Shown: piece by piece, positions 1-8,469 of the stretch
Layout of the letters: every line of letters begins with the position of its first letter
How positions within the stretch are numbered: the stretch's first letter is position 1
Source: Gluconobacter morbifer G707
Lineage (GTDB): Bacteria; Pseudomonadota; Alphaproteobacteria; Acetobacterales; Acetobacteraceae
Length of the DNA stretch: 64,000 nt
Direction of reading: 5' to 3'
NCBI RefSeq assembly: GCF_000234355.1
Contig: NZ_AGQV01000001.1
Location: forward strand, 62,001 to 126,000
Translations under genes and position numbers: made by a program
Notes under the pieces: model-generated
Seen by the model: the letters and a program-made list of their open reading frames with translations, nothing else
Databases searched by the model: none
What the model was told of the DNA's origin: nothing

Positions 1-1154
1 CGCTGACCTTCGTGCTGGGATGGGCGATCACGGGATCGGCGACGTGGAGCCTTGTCTCCGCCGTGTCCGTTCTGGTCATCGCCTGTCCCTGCTCACTTGG
101 TCTTGCCACGCCAACGGCCATCATGGTCGGGACCGGTCGCGGCGCGCAGGCGGGCATTCTCTTTCGCAACGCCGACGCATTGGAGCGGGCGGAAAAGATC
201 ACGACCCTGATCGTGGACAAGACGGGCACGCTGACGGAAGGGCGGCCTTCCGTCTCGGCCGTCTATCCCGCACGGAACGTCCCGTCGGCCCGTCTGCTGG
301 AAGTGGCGTCCGCGCTCGAGCAGGACTCCGAACATCCGCTGGCGCGGGCCGTAGTGAGCTATGCACAGGAACATGGCATCCCCGCCCGGGCGGTCCAGGC
401 GTTCACCGCCCTTCCCGGCCAGGGGGTGACGGCCCGTCTGGACGGGGAGGAAGTGCGGCTCGGTTCTCCGAAATTCATTCAGGACGCCGGGTTCGGACTG
501 GACGAACTGCCGGTTCTGGCTCTGGAGCATGAAGGCAATACGGTAATTGCCGTAACGCAGGGCAAGACCCTTCTGGGGATGATCGCCCTGTCCGATGAAC
601 TGCGCCCCGATGCCCTGACGACCGTTTCGGCGCTCCGGAAGCGGGGTGTGCGTATGATCATGCTGACAGGAGACAACGAGCGCGTGGCGGCTCTGATCGC
701 GCGGCGTCTTGGAATACAGGATTATCTGGCCGGGGTGCTTCCCGCTGACAAGGCAGACGCCGTCACACGCTATCGCGCCGAAAACCGGACTGTCGGCATG
801 GTGGGCGACGGAATCAATGATGCCCCCGCCCTGGCGGCGGCGGATGTCGGCTTTGCGATTGGCGCTGGTTCAGCGGTTGCGCTGGATACGGCCGACATTG
901 TGCTGATGAAAAGCGAACTTCAGAGCGTCCTGGATGCGATTTCCCTGTCGCATGCGACCCTATCCAAGATCCGCCAGAATCTGTTTTTCGCCTTCATCTA
1001 CAATGTTCTGGGGCTGCCGCTGGCGGCGTTCGGGCTGCTGAATCCCGTTGTCGCCGGTGCGGCCATGGCAATGAGTTCCGTGTCCGTCGTCAGCAATTCG
1101 CTGCTGCTCAACCGCTGGAAGCCGCTGCCCGTTCACGCTGAAGGGGGCAGATGA
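1..1154 (+). CDS. copA: Copper-translocating P-type ATPase, 3' part
   Basis: The gene enters from beyond the left edge; 383 C-terminal residues are visible, read from base 3. P1B-type ATPases pump Cu(I) out of the cytoplasm across the inner membrane. The visible part carries the diagnostic metal-binding transmembrane CPC motif (bases 84-92), the phosphorylation motif DKTGT (about 214), an EHPLA nucleotide-binding motif (about 330), TGDN (about 665) and [10 protein letters not shown] (about 802). Two hydrophobic helices close the protein. The N-terminal metal-binding domain and first helices lie outside the window, so copper rather than silver is inferred from the CPC class. Its 3' end overlaps the convergent hydrolase gene by 22 bases. 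Confidence 0.93.
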   Translation, partial: LTFVLGWAITGSATWSLVSAVSVLVIACPCSLGLATPTAIMVGTGRGAQAGILFRNADALERAEKITTLIVDKTGTLTEGRPSVSAVYPARNVPSARLLEVASALEQDSEHPLARAVVSYAQEHGIPARAVQAFTALPGQGVTARLDGEEVRLGSPKFIQDAGFGLDELPVLALEHEGNTVIAVTQGKTLLGMIALSDELRPDALTTVSALRKRGVRMIMLTGDNERVAALIARRLGIQDYLAGVLPADKADAVTRYRAENRTVGMVGDGINDAPALAAADVGFAIGAGSAVALDTADIVLMKSELQSVLDAISLSHATLSKIRQNLFFAFIYNVLGLPLAAFGLLNPVVAGAAMAMSSVSVVSNSLLLNRWKPLPVHAEGGR

Positions 1155-1801
1155 GCGGACGGGCGGCCGATATGCCGACTGTGGAAGGAGAGCAGGGCCT
1201 TCAGGCCGGGTGTCCAGTCTTCCAGCGGGTCGCTGCTGCCGATATGACCGACCTGACCGGCATCCCGCAGATCGCTCCGCCACTTCCGGGCAAGATGGCG
1301 CGCACGGGGAACGGACAACCATTCGTCATTCCGGCTGAACACGAGAGCGGAGGGAACCGGCAGCGGATTTTCTGGCAGGGGCGCAAAGGCTGCAAGCCGG
1401 GCAGCAGCGGGGTTGGCGGCGTGTTCGATATCGGCGGGAGCGACGAGAAACGCCCCGGCAATCCTGTCAGCATTGTGCCGGTTCAGCCAGCGGACCGTAA
1501 GGACAGCGCCCAGACTATGGGCGACCAGAAGCACACGACGCCCTGATTCCGTAGCTGCGCGGGTGATGGCCTCTGTCAGGGCCGCCTCCCAGTCTTCCGG
1601 GACAGGATGCTCCCAGCTTTTCTGGGTAACGCGCCTGAAACCGTACGTCGCTTCCCAGCGGGACTGCCAGTGCCCGGGCCCCGAGCCGAACAGCCCCGGG
1701 ACAAGAAGCGGCTCCACCTGTGCATGCAGTGTGTCGAGGCGCGTCCGGAGACAGTCCTGCTGCCTGCTGTTACGGGCAGTAGAGAAGGACAGATCTTTCA
1801 T
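1133..1801 (-). CDS. RBBP9/YdeN-like alpha/beta hydrolase
   Basis: A 222-residue serine hydrolase of the small RBBP9/YdeN type, whose physiological substrates are mostly unknown. The family signature is visible: an N-terminal [10 protein letters not shown] strand-loop, GHW and SRW, a nucleophile elbow AHSLG with Ser96, an Asp in SRNDEW and a His in GQVGHIG near the C-terminus, which together make the catalytic triad. There is no signal peptide, so it is cytoplasmic. I start at ATG 1801; an in-frame GTG at 1852 with an AGAGG upstream would add 17 residues that look non-conserved. The 3' end overlaps the convergent copA by 22 bases. Confidence 0.8.
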   Translation of the reverse strand: MKDLSFSTARNSRQQDCLRTRLDTLHAQVEPLLVPGLFGSGPGHWQSRWEATYGFRRVTQKSWEHPVPEDWEAALTEAITRAATESGRRVLLVAHSLGAVLTVRWLNRHNADRIAGAFLVAPADIEHAANPAAARLAAFAPLPENPLPVPSALVFSRNDEWLSVPRARHLARKWRSDLRDAGQVGHIGSSDPLEDWTPGLKALLSFHSRHIGRPSAHLPPSA

Positions 1802-1965
1802 GGCCGGAAAAATGGCACGGTCTGGAAACAGGAGCATGTCGCTATCCCACACAGAAATGCCTCTGTAGCGGGGCGGATGCCCCTGAACGCAAGGCGTGTC
1901 GGATTAATAACGAACACAGATCACTATTTATTAAAATAACTATGTTTTTTAGTGTTTACCAGAAA

Positions 1966-2961
1966 TCATGTCAGCCCGTCGAAAAGAGGCGTGGACAGGT
2001 AACGCTCGGCGAAGGAGGGCGCGATGACCACGATGGTCTTGCCCTTGCTGGAGGGTTTCCGCGCCAGGGTCATGCCAGCGTGCAGAGCCGCACCGGAAGA
2101 AATGCCGATGGGGATGCCTTCTTCCGCCGCGCAGAGACGGGCCGTGGCGATGGCTTCCTGTTCCGAAACTTCCATCACGCCTTCCAGCGCCCTCAGATCG
2201 AGCGTATCGGGCTCGAAACCGGGGCCGATTCCCTGAATGCCGTGCGGCCCGGGTTCATCGCCATGCAGGACCGCGCTTTCCCGCGGCTCTACCCCATAGA
2301 CCTGGATGTTCTTGCGAAGTTTCTTTAGGCCATGCGCAATTCCCGAGGCCGTTCCTCCGGTTCCGAGACCGGCGACAACCATATTGACCTCGCCCTTGGT
2401 GTCCTCCCAGATTTCGCGAGCCGTCGTCTCTTCATGAACGAGCGGATTGGCATCATTCTCGAACTGGCTGGGCATCCATGCGTGAGGCAGGGTCTCCAGC
2501 AGTTCCTCCGCGCGGCGAATGGCTCCGGCCATGCCTTCGCCCGCCGGTGTGAGTTCCGTTTCCGCCCCCATGATGCGCATCATCTTGCGCCGCTCACTGG
2601 ACGCATTTTCTGGCATCGTTACCACAAGACGATATCCCAGCGCGACGGCGGCAAAAGCGAGAGAAATCCCGGTATTGCCCGATGTCGGCTCGATCAGGGT
2701 GGTCTGGCCCGCGCGGATGACACCATCCGCTTCCGCCTGGCGCAGCATGGCAACACCGATCCTGTCCTTGACGGAGCCCAGCGGGTTGAAAAATTCGAGT
2801 TTCAGCAGAAGACGCCCGTGCAGCTTTTCAAGTTCGCTCAGGCGCGGGAGAGCCACGAGAGGAGTCCCTCCCACGGTTTCCAGAATTGAACTGTAAATGC
2901 GGCCACGCGGCGGAGCGTAACCTTCAAACGGGGCAGGGGGGGGCGAAACCGTTTTTTTCAT
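1966..2961 (-). CDS. cysK: Cysteine synthase A (O-acetylserine sulfhydrylase)
   Basis: A 331-residue PLP enzyme that makes L-cysteine from O-acetylserine and sulfide, the last step of sulfur assimilation. The PLP lysine is Lys65 in NPLGSVKDR; the substrate loop TSGNTG (residues 93-98), the PLP phosphate loop GTGGTASG and the C-terminal ISSGAAL serine motif are all present. There is an N-terminal extension of about 20 residues before the usual RIYSSILETVGGTPL beginning. ATG 2961 is preceded by AGGA at good spacing. The upstream region is AT-rich and carries the short hairpin CCTGT-gat-ACAGG just before the start. No other cys gene is adjacent. Confidence 0.95.
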   Translation of the reverse strand: MKKTVSPPPAPFEGYAPPRGRIYSSILETVGGTPLVALPRLSELEKLHGRLLLKLEFFNPLGSVKDRIGVAMLRQAEADGVIRAGQTTLIEPTSGNTGISLAFAAVALGYRLVVTMPENASSERRKMMRIMGAETELTPAGEGMAGAIRRAEELLETLPHAWMPSQFENDANPLVHEETTAREIWEDTKGEVNMVVAGLGTGGTASGIAHGLKKLRKNIQVYGVEPRESAVLHGDEPGPHGIQGIGPGFEPDTLDLRALEGVMEVSEQEAIATARLCAAEEGIPIGISSGAALHAGMTLARKPSSKGKTIVVIAPSFAERYLSTPLFDGLT

Positions 2962-3185
2962 GGCGATCCTGTATCACAGGAGGAAACAAAGGGGAGGGGA
3001 TTCTGTATGGAATATTACAACTATAATATATAGTAATTAATAATATGATGATGATAAAAACTATGTCATGGAGTTGTATGTTGACGAGGCCTTTTCCCGT
3101 GCCTATCAGGAAGATGTTCAAACCCACCGAAACAGGATTGTCCTGAAGTGATGTGTCGAATGTGTAGCAGGCAGCCCCAGCGCTG

Positions 3186-3251
3186 CCCCGTCCGGATTTC
3201 CGGGGAAGTTTTCTTCCCGTCGCGTTAATCCCCGACTGGATGTCGGGTTTT
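3186..3251 (+). promoter_or_regulatory. Structured leader with competing hairpins
   Basis: Three hairpin elements are packed into 66 bases upstream of the 61-residue ORF. CCCCG (3186-3190) can pair with CGGGG (3201-3205), but that excludes GGGAAG-tttt-CTTCCC (3203-3218). A third hairpin, CCCGAC-tggat-GTCGGG (3231-3247), is followed by TTTT, like a weak intrinsic terminator, and ends three bases before the ribosome-binding site of the ORF. The arrangement suggests an attenuator, or the end of a small RNA; this is an inference from base pairing only. Confidence 0.4.
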
Positions 3252-3268
3252 CAGAAAGGCTCGATATC

Positions 3269-3454
3269 ATGCTTGGTTCAACAGTCATCGAAATCAATGG
3301 CGTCTTCCTCGGAGTGGCCATTCTCGTAAGTGCCTCCGGCGTGCGGCGTTTCTATGCGGCACATGAGAGTGTCAGGGCGCTTCATAACGAAATTCTGCCT
3401 GATCTGGCCGTCCTGCGTCATCAGGTGGCCCGCCAGGCCCTGAGACGGGTCTGA
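3269..3454 (+). CDS. Small hypothetical protein, 61 aa
   Basis: I do not recognise this protein. It has a hydrophobic N-terminal stretch (about residues 5-25) that could be one membrane helix, then a charged, probably helical tail ending in RRV. GAAAGG (3254-3259) sits nine bases before the ATG, which supports translation. It follows the hairpin leader at 3186-3251 and precedes the peptide transporter permeases by about 90 bases. Short length and lack of a family assignment keep confidence moderate; the reverse-strand frame across the same bases looks like a shadow. Confidence 0.5.
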   Translation: MLGSTVIEINGVFLGVAILVSASGVRRFYAAHESVRALHNEILPDLAVLRHQVARQALRRV

Positions 3455-3541
3455 TCCCCCGCGATCATTCCGCAAACATATCCTCCCCCTTCTGTCCGGG
3501 CGTCTTCCTGCTGTAGAATGGCATGAAGCCGGTGTGGCGGA

Positions 3542-4528
3542 ATGGGAGCGTGTGTGCGGCAAGACAGGGTTCTGCGGATCATCCATGGCATGAACGCGCG
3601 CGGAGGCGCGTTGCTGGCGGCCCTGGTTCTGGCGGTTGTCCTGCTGGCCTGTCTGGGGGCTCCGCTTTATGCTTCAGCCGTCGGGGTGGACCCGTTTTCT
3701 TCCAATATCGCCGGAATGACGCAGCGCAACGAGCAGAGCGTTGACCTCATGCAGCCGGATGACAATCCGCTCCATCTTGGCCTGACGCCGATCGGGCCTG
3801 ACTGGCGCTTTGGTCCCTACATGCTGGGTGCGGATTCACAGGGGCGGGACGTGGCGGCCCGTGTCCTGTACGGCGGGCGCAGTTCACTGCTGATCTCCTC
3901 CTGCGCCGCGCTGCTGTGCCTGTGTCTGGCTGGGACGCTGGGAATCTGCGCCGGATATTTCGGCGGATGGGTGGATCTGCTCCTCTCCCGGCTGCTCGAC
4001 ATGCTGTGGGCCATCCCGGTCTATCTTTTCGCCATCTCCCTGTCGGTCGTCACGGTGGGGCATGGCCTGCATCTGGGCCCGGTGACGATCGGAGCGGACA
4101 ATTTCCTCATTCCCATCGGCATCATCGCCCTCGTTTACGTTCCCTATGCCGCGCGTCCGCTGCGGGCGCGGGTCCTTAGCCTGTCGCGGGCGGAATTCGT
4201 GACGGCAGCGCGGGGGATGGGCGCATCCGACCTGCGGATCGTGATGCGGGAGATCCTGCCAAACCTGCTGCCGTCCATGGTGGTGCTGGCTCCGCTTGTC
4301 ATGGCGCTCTGCCTGCTGGCGGAATCGTCCCTGTCTTTCCTGTCGCTTGGTGTGCAGGCCCCAGCCGCCTCCTGGGGCACGATCATCCAGGATGGAGAAG
4401 GCCTGCTTTATACGCGTCCGGCCGTGGCGATTGCGCCCGGCCTCGCCATTGTCGTGACGGTGCTGTGCCTGAACGTGCTTGGCAACGCCCTGCGAGACCA
4501 CCTTGACGGACGGGGACAGGCGGGATGA
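3542..4528 (+). CDS. Peptide ABC transporter permease, DppC type
   Basis: A 328-residue inner-membrane permease of the dipeptide/oligopeptide/nickel importer class. An N-terminal helix (about residues 22-44) is followed by the DppC-type periplasmic segment with LGADSQGRDV, then the permease domain with several helices. The ATPase-coupling EAA-like loop is visible as EFVTAARGMGASDLRI. It is the first gene of a four-gene unit and overlaps the next permease by an ATGA junction. The first ATG at 3542 is close to its purine stretch; ATG 3590 is an alternative start. The exact substrate cannot be read from the sequence. Confidence 0.88.
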   Translation: MGACVRQDRVLRIIHGMNARGGALLAALVLAVVLLACLGAPLYASAVGVDPFSSNIAGMTQRNEQSVDLMQPDDNPLHLGLTPIGPDWRFGPYMLGADSQGRDVAARVLYGGRSSLLISSCAALLCLCLAGTLGICAGYFGGWVDLLLSRLLDMLWAIPVYLFAISLSVVTVGHGLHLGPVTIGADNFLIPIGIIALVYVPYAARPLRARVLSLSRAEFVTAARGMGASDLRIVMREILPNLLPSMVVLAPLVMALCLLAESSLSFLSLGVQAPAASWGTIIQDGEGLLYTRPAVAIAPGLAIVVTVLCLNVLGNALRDHLDGRGQAG

Positions 4529-5508
4529 TGGGCGCGTTCCTCTCCCGTATCGGACAGATGCTGCTGGTCATTTTCGGGATTTCGGTTCTGGTGTTCAGCA
4601 TCTTTTTCGCCACCCCGGGCGCAGACCCGACCGCCCGGATCGCGGGGCGGGGTGCAAGCCCGCAGGTGGTGGCGCGCATACGGGCGGATTACGGTTTCGA
4701 TCGTCCGCTGCCTGTCCAGTACGTCAGGATGATGGAAAAGCTGTTTGTCAGCCGGGACCTCACGTCCTTCGTCAATCATGGTCAGCCTGTCGTGCCGGAA
4801 GTCCTTGCGGCCGCGCCCGTCACGCTATCGCTGGTGGTGTGGTCGGCTGCCTTCTGGGTGAGCGGATCGCTGCTGTTCGGCATCGTCGCGGCCGTTACGC
4901 GAGGAACATGGGTAGACCGGATCCTGATGGTGCTGGGTCTGATCGGGCTGTCCATGCCCGTGTTCTGGCTGGGCGAAGTCGTCAACCTGTTCAGCCAGAG
5001 CCGCTGGCACGACACATGGCTGTTCCGCTGGGTTCCTCCTCTAGGCTACATACCCTTTTCCCGCGATCCGGCAGGCTGGGCGAAGGCGCTGTTCCTGCCG
5101 TCCCTGACCCTCGCAGTCTCATTCATCGGCCTGTATGCGCGCGTCCTGCGCTCCGAACTCCTGACGGCGATGGGGGAAGACGCCATCCGCACGGCGCGGG
5201 CCAAGGGAGCCGGCCCTGTGCGCGTCTGGCTGTGGCACGGTCTGCGCCTGTCATGGCTGAGTTACGTTTCGCTGTTCGGACTGGATTTCGCGCAGCTTCT
5301 GGGAGGTGGCGCGCTGCTGACGGAGGTCGTGTTCGCCCTGCCGGGTGTCGGGCGGCTGACCTATCAGGCTCTGGCGACGCTCGATCTGCCGCTCATTATG
5401 GCAACGGTCATGTATGCGGCCATTTTCGTCGTGATTGCCAACGCGCTGGTGGACGGCCTTTATGCCCTGCTGGACCCGCGGATCGCGGAGGGATCGCATG
5501 GGCGCTGA
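4525..5508 (+). CDS. Peptide ABC transporter permease, DppB type
   Basis: A 327-residue permease partner of the preceding gene, translationally coupled through a 4-base ATGA overlap. It has the DppB/OppB layout: an N-terminal helix (about 8-30), a periplasmic segment with the typical DYGFDRPLPVQY, and five further helices. The coupling loop DAIRTARAKGAGPVRV contacts the ATPases. The C-terminal LLDPRI is a common ending of this family. Gene order here is C-B-D-F rather than the more common B-C-D-F, and no substrate-binding protein is found beside it. Confidence 0.9.
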   Translation: MMGAFLSRIGQMLLVIFGISVLVFSIFFATPGADPTARIAGRGASPQVVARIRADYGFDRPLPVQYVRMMEKLFVSRDLTSFVNHGQPVVPEVLAAAPVTLSLVVWSAAFWVSGSLLFGIVAAVTRGTWVDRILMVLGLIGLSMPVFWLGEVVNLFSQSRWHDTWLFRWVPPLGYIPFSRDPAGWAKALFLPSLTLAVSFIGLYARVLRSELLTAMGEDAIRTARAKGAGPVRVWLWHGLRLSWLSYVSLFGLDFAQLLGGGALLTEVVFALPGVGRLTYQALATLDLPLIMATVMYAAIFVVIANALVDGLYALLDPRIAEGSHGR

Positions 5509-6448
5509 ACCGCTGCTTCATCTCCATGCGCTGAAGCTGGATCTGCCGGATGGGCGGCGGCTTCTGGAGGAGATCACCCTGTCGGTGGAGGCGGGGCAGG
5601 CGCTCGGTGTCGTCGGAGAGTCCGGATCGGGCAAAAGTCTGACGGCGCTGAGCATCATGGGGCTTCTGCCGGGACTGAAGCCGTCCGGCGCCATCCGCTT
5701 CAGGGGGCAGGAGCTTCTGGGCCTGCCGGAGAAAGTATGGCGTCGCCTGCGGGGGGCGGAGATGGCCATGATCTTTCAGGATCCAATGACCGCGTTTCTC
5801 CCTGTCCGGACCATAGGGGCACAGATCGACGAACAGATCCGCCTGCATCGCCGCGTCAGCCGCCGGCAGGCGCGCGCGCGGAGCGTGGAACTGCTCGGGC
5901 GCATGGGAGTGCCGGATCCGCATCTGGCGGCGCGGCGCTATCCGCATCAGTTATCCGGTGGCCTGCGGCAGCGGGCGATGATCGCCATGGCGCTGTCCTG
6001 CTCCCCCGTGCTTCTGATCGCCGATGAGCCGACAACGGCGCTGGACGTGACGGTACAGGCCCAGATCCTGACGCTGCTCCGGAGCATTCGTGGGGAGGGC
6101 GCCGGCGTCGTGCTGATTACACATGACATGGGCGTCGTGGCGCAGGCCTGCACGCATGTGGCCGTCCTTTATTCCGGTGTTGTGGTGGAGGCCGGTGCCG
6201 TGGCTGATGTGCTGCGTGATCCCCTCCACCCCTATACACAGGTTCTGCTGGCCGCCATTCCGCCGCTGGACGGCCCCCGGCCGTCGGTCCTGCCAACCAT
6301 TCCCGGCCAGCCCCCCACGCCGGAGAACCGCCCTGATGGCTGCGTCTTCGCGCCGCGCTGTTCCTTTGTGCGGGAAGACTGCAGGGTGCGCCCCGCCCTG
6401 CGGGAGCGGGCAGGAGGCCGGAAAGTGGCATGCGTGCTGTGGCCATGA
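5498..6448 (+). CDS. Peptide ABC transporter ATPase, DppD type
   Basis: A 316-residue ATP-binding subunit. Walker A is GESGSGKS (about residues 38-45), the signature is LSGGLRQR, and Walker B is [11 protein letters not shown], followed by the switch His in ITHD. The C-terminal oligopeptide-transporter extension with the cysteine-containing CVFAPRCSF motif is present, which places it with the DppD/OppD group. I start at ATG 5498, which overlaps the DppB stop by 11 bases; the upstream part of the open frame is not conserved. About 200 bases separate it from the second ATPase, unusual in such a tightly packed unit. Confidence 0.92.
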   Translation: MGAEPLLHLHALKLDLPDGRRLLEEITLSVEAGQALGVVGESGSGKSLTALSIMGLLPGLKPSGAIRFRGQELLGLPEKVWRRLRGAEMAMIFQDPMTAFLPVRTIGAQIDEQIRLHRRVSRRQARARSVELLGRMGVPDPHLAARRYPHQLSGGLRQRAMIAMALSCSPVLLIADEPTTALDVTVQAQILTLLRSIRGEGAGVVLITHDMGVVAQACTHVAVLYSGVVVEAGAVADVLRDPLHPYTQVLLAAIPPLDGPRPSVLPTIPGQPPTPENRPDGCVFAPRCSFVREDCRVRPALRERAGGRKVACVLWP

Positions 6449-6647
6449 TGGGACAGCCCAAGACAGCGGGAACACATTCCGCACCCTCGCCTGGCGTCTG
6501 GCAATGGCCGGTACGGCCTTCAGGTCAATGCGGTGGACAGGGTATGCCAATAGGAAAGAAACCGGCCATGCGCGCCACCCGTCCCGCAGACATGACCGGT
6601 CTCCGGAACGCGACGGGCGTGACCGTTCACAGGAATGCGGAGGGCGG
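6449..6647 (+). other. Unexplained gap inside the ABC operon, with a 73-codon frame
   Basis: These 199 bases separate the two ATPase genes. A 73-codon frame (6430-6651) starts inside the dppD-type gene and ends in an ATGA overlap with the dppF-type start, so it is placed like a translated linker cistron. Its composition is Gly/Pro/Arg-rich and I recognise no domain. It may be a decayed gene fragment or a coupling peptide. CGGAGGGCGG just before 6648 is the ribosome-binding site of the next gene. Confidence 0.3.
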
Positions 6648-7604
6648 ATGAGCGTTCTGCTGGAAGCGCGCGGCCTGGAAAAGCATTACCGGCTGGCTGG
6701 AAAGCGCACACTGAAAGCCGTGTCCAATGTGTCGCTGACCGTGAAACGGGGCGAGGCGCTGGCGCTGGTGGGCGAGTCAGGCTGCGGAAAATCCACACTG
6801 GGCCGCATGCTGGTCGGTCTGACCCGGCCGACGGGTGGAGACATCCTGTTCGACGGGCAACAGATAGCCGGCCTGTCCGACCGGGCGCTGCGGCCCCTGC
6901 GTCCCCGGATGCAGATGGTGTTTCAGGATTCATCATCCTCTTTCAACCCGCGCCGGACCGTAGGGGATGCACTGGCTGAACCGCTGCGGATTCACGGCCG
7001 GAGCAACATTGCTACGCGGGTGGGGGAACTGCTGGGTCAGGTCGGCCTCTCCCGCACTGTGACAAGCCGCTATCCGCGGGAATTTTCCGGCGGCCAGCGG
7101 CAGCGTCTGAACATTGCCCGTGCGCTGGCGCTGGGCCCGGAACTGATTGTCGCGGATGAACCGACATCCGCGCTGGACGTCTCCGTTCAGGCGCAGATCG
7201 TCAATCTGTTCGCTGAACTCAGGGCATCGCTCGGGGTGTCCTGCGTGTTCATCTCCCATGACCTGGCCGTGGTGCGGCAGATGGCGGACCGGATCGCCGT
7301 CATGTATCTGGGCGGGATCGTGGAGGAGGGAGACACCATGGCGGTGCTGGCCGCACCCGCCCATCCCTATACCCGTGCCCTGCTTGAGGCCGTTCCCCGC
7401 CCGGACCGTCCACTTCCCCTCCCTCTGGCGGGAGATGTTCCCAGCCCGGTCAATCCTCCGTCCGGCTGCCACTTTCACACACGCTGTCCCCTTGCGCAGC
7501 CACGATGCACACGGGAAAAACCGGAGCTGCGTCTCCTGACAGAACGGCGCAGGGTAGCCTGTCATTATCCCGTGTGGACGCCTTCCGCGCCGGACGGAGA
7601 ATGA
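6648..7604 (+). CDS. Peptide ABC transporter ATPase, DppF type
   Basis: A 318-residue second ATPase of the importer. Walker A is GESGCGKST (about residues 43-51), the ABC signature is FSGGQRQR, and Walker B is IVADEPTSALD followed by ISHD. The family C-terminal extension with CHFHTRCPLAQPRC is present. ATG 6648 is chosen because a GGAGGG ribosome-binding site lies just upstream and homology begins there; the open frame continues upstream to 6123 without family similarity. It is the last gene of the unit, and the 255 bases that follow hold no recognisable gene. Confidence 0.93.
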   Translation: MSVLLEARGLEKHYRLAGKRTLKAVSNVSLTVKRGEALALVGESGCGKSTLGRMLVGLTRPTGGDILFDGQQIAGLSDRALRPLRPRMQMVFQDSSSSFNPRRTVGDALAEPLRIHGRSNIATRVGELLGQVGLSRTVTSRYPREFSGGQRQRLNIARALALGPELIVADEPTSALDVSVQAQIVNLFAELRASLGVSCVFISHDLAVVRQMADRIAVMYLGGIVEEGDTMAVLAAPAHPYTRALLEAVPRPDRPLPLPLAGDVPSPVNPPSGCHFHTRCPLAQPRCTREKPELRLLTERRRVACHYPVWTPSAPDGE

Positions 7605-7859
7605 CCTGTCAGAAGCGAATGCAATCATTATCAAAGATAAGATACATTTCCTTACAATACGAAGGTATGGAAAACAGACAGTTGCAGTTTAGCCCTGTTT
7701 TTCTGTCCGCGAAGTGAAACACTGTGAAATGGAACAGACGGAAAAACCCTCGTTTATAATGGTTCCGGAACGGAAAGAGGCTTCCCGCTCTTGGACATTC
7801 AAGCAGCACGGGCGCATTCTTGCAGAACCAGTTGGTAATGACATGCAAGGTGTGAACAC

Positions 7860-8189
7860 ATGAAAAAAGCATTTCTTCTTCTTGCCGCCCTGAGCGCCGT
7901 TTCTCCGGTTCTGGCCCATGCAGAGCGTCATGGCCCTTCCGATGACCAGAACGGCAGCTACAGCAACGACGACCGAGGCCACGGCGGTCACCGCGATCAT
8001 GAACGCGGTGATCGTGACGACAACGGGAACAGCAACGACAACAGCCGTGGCGGCCGAGGTCATCATCATGGCCGTCATGGCGATGAGAACAATAGTAACG
8101 ACGACAGCAACCGCCGCGATGATCGCGGTGGACGCGGAGGCTACGGTCATCACGAAAACCGTGACGGTGATTCGAACGGCGGCAACTGA
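7860..8189 (+). CDS. Secreted Gly/His/Asp/Asn-rich protein
   Basis: A 109-residue protein with a clear signal peptide (MKKAFLLLAALSAVSPVLAHA, cleavage near residue 21) and a low-complexity mature part built almost wholly from Gly, His, Asp, Asn, Arg and Ser. Runs such as GHHHGRHGDE recur. No domain is recognised. His/Asp-rich exported peptides often bind divalent metals, but that role is inferred from composition only. AAGGTG lies upstream of the ATG and a strong intrinsic terminator follows at 8222-8252, so it is probably a single-gene transcript. The preceding 255 bases (7605-7859) are comparatively AT-rich and hold only its promoter region as far as I can see. Confidence 0.75.
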   Translation: MKKAFLLLAALSAVSPVLAHAERHGPSDDQNGSYSNDDRGHGGHRDHERGDRDDNGNSNDNSRGGRGHHHGRHGDENNSNDDSNRRDDRGGRGGYGHHENRDGDSNGGN

Positions 8190-8221
8190 CGGACCATTCT
8201 CCGGTTTTTTCGGTGCAGGAA

Positions 8222-8252
8222 AAAGGCGCTCCCTTCGGGGGGCGCTTTTTTT
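8222..8252 (+). terminator. Intrinsic terminator
   Basis: Stem GCGCTCCC (8226-8233) pairs with GGGGGCGC (8238-8245), with one T-G pair, around a TTCG tetraloop, followed by seven Ts. It ends the transcript of the secreted Gly/His-rich protein. Confidence 0.9.
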
Positions 8253-8469
8253 GTTGTGTCCTCGAAAACGCGCTCTACCCCGACCTCAAAAAGGCAACGG
8301 TTTGTGCTGAACTTGGATATAGACGGCAACGCCCATGCCGGGGCAATATCACGCCCCTGCTCCGGTTATCAGATGGGGCTGCTTCATCCCTGCAAGGTCA
8401 GCCGTTGAATTTCCTACAGTCTGTCCACTGTCATACCGCTTCCTCTTTCTGGCCCGGAGGGCGTTTCTA

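Noticed and set aside
7605-7859. EcfG-type general stress promoter (GGAAC, spacer, GTT)
   Set aside because: A GGAAC occurs near 7768, but no GTT lies at the required 16-17 base spacing.
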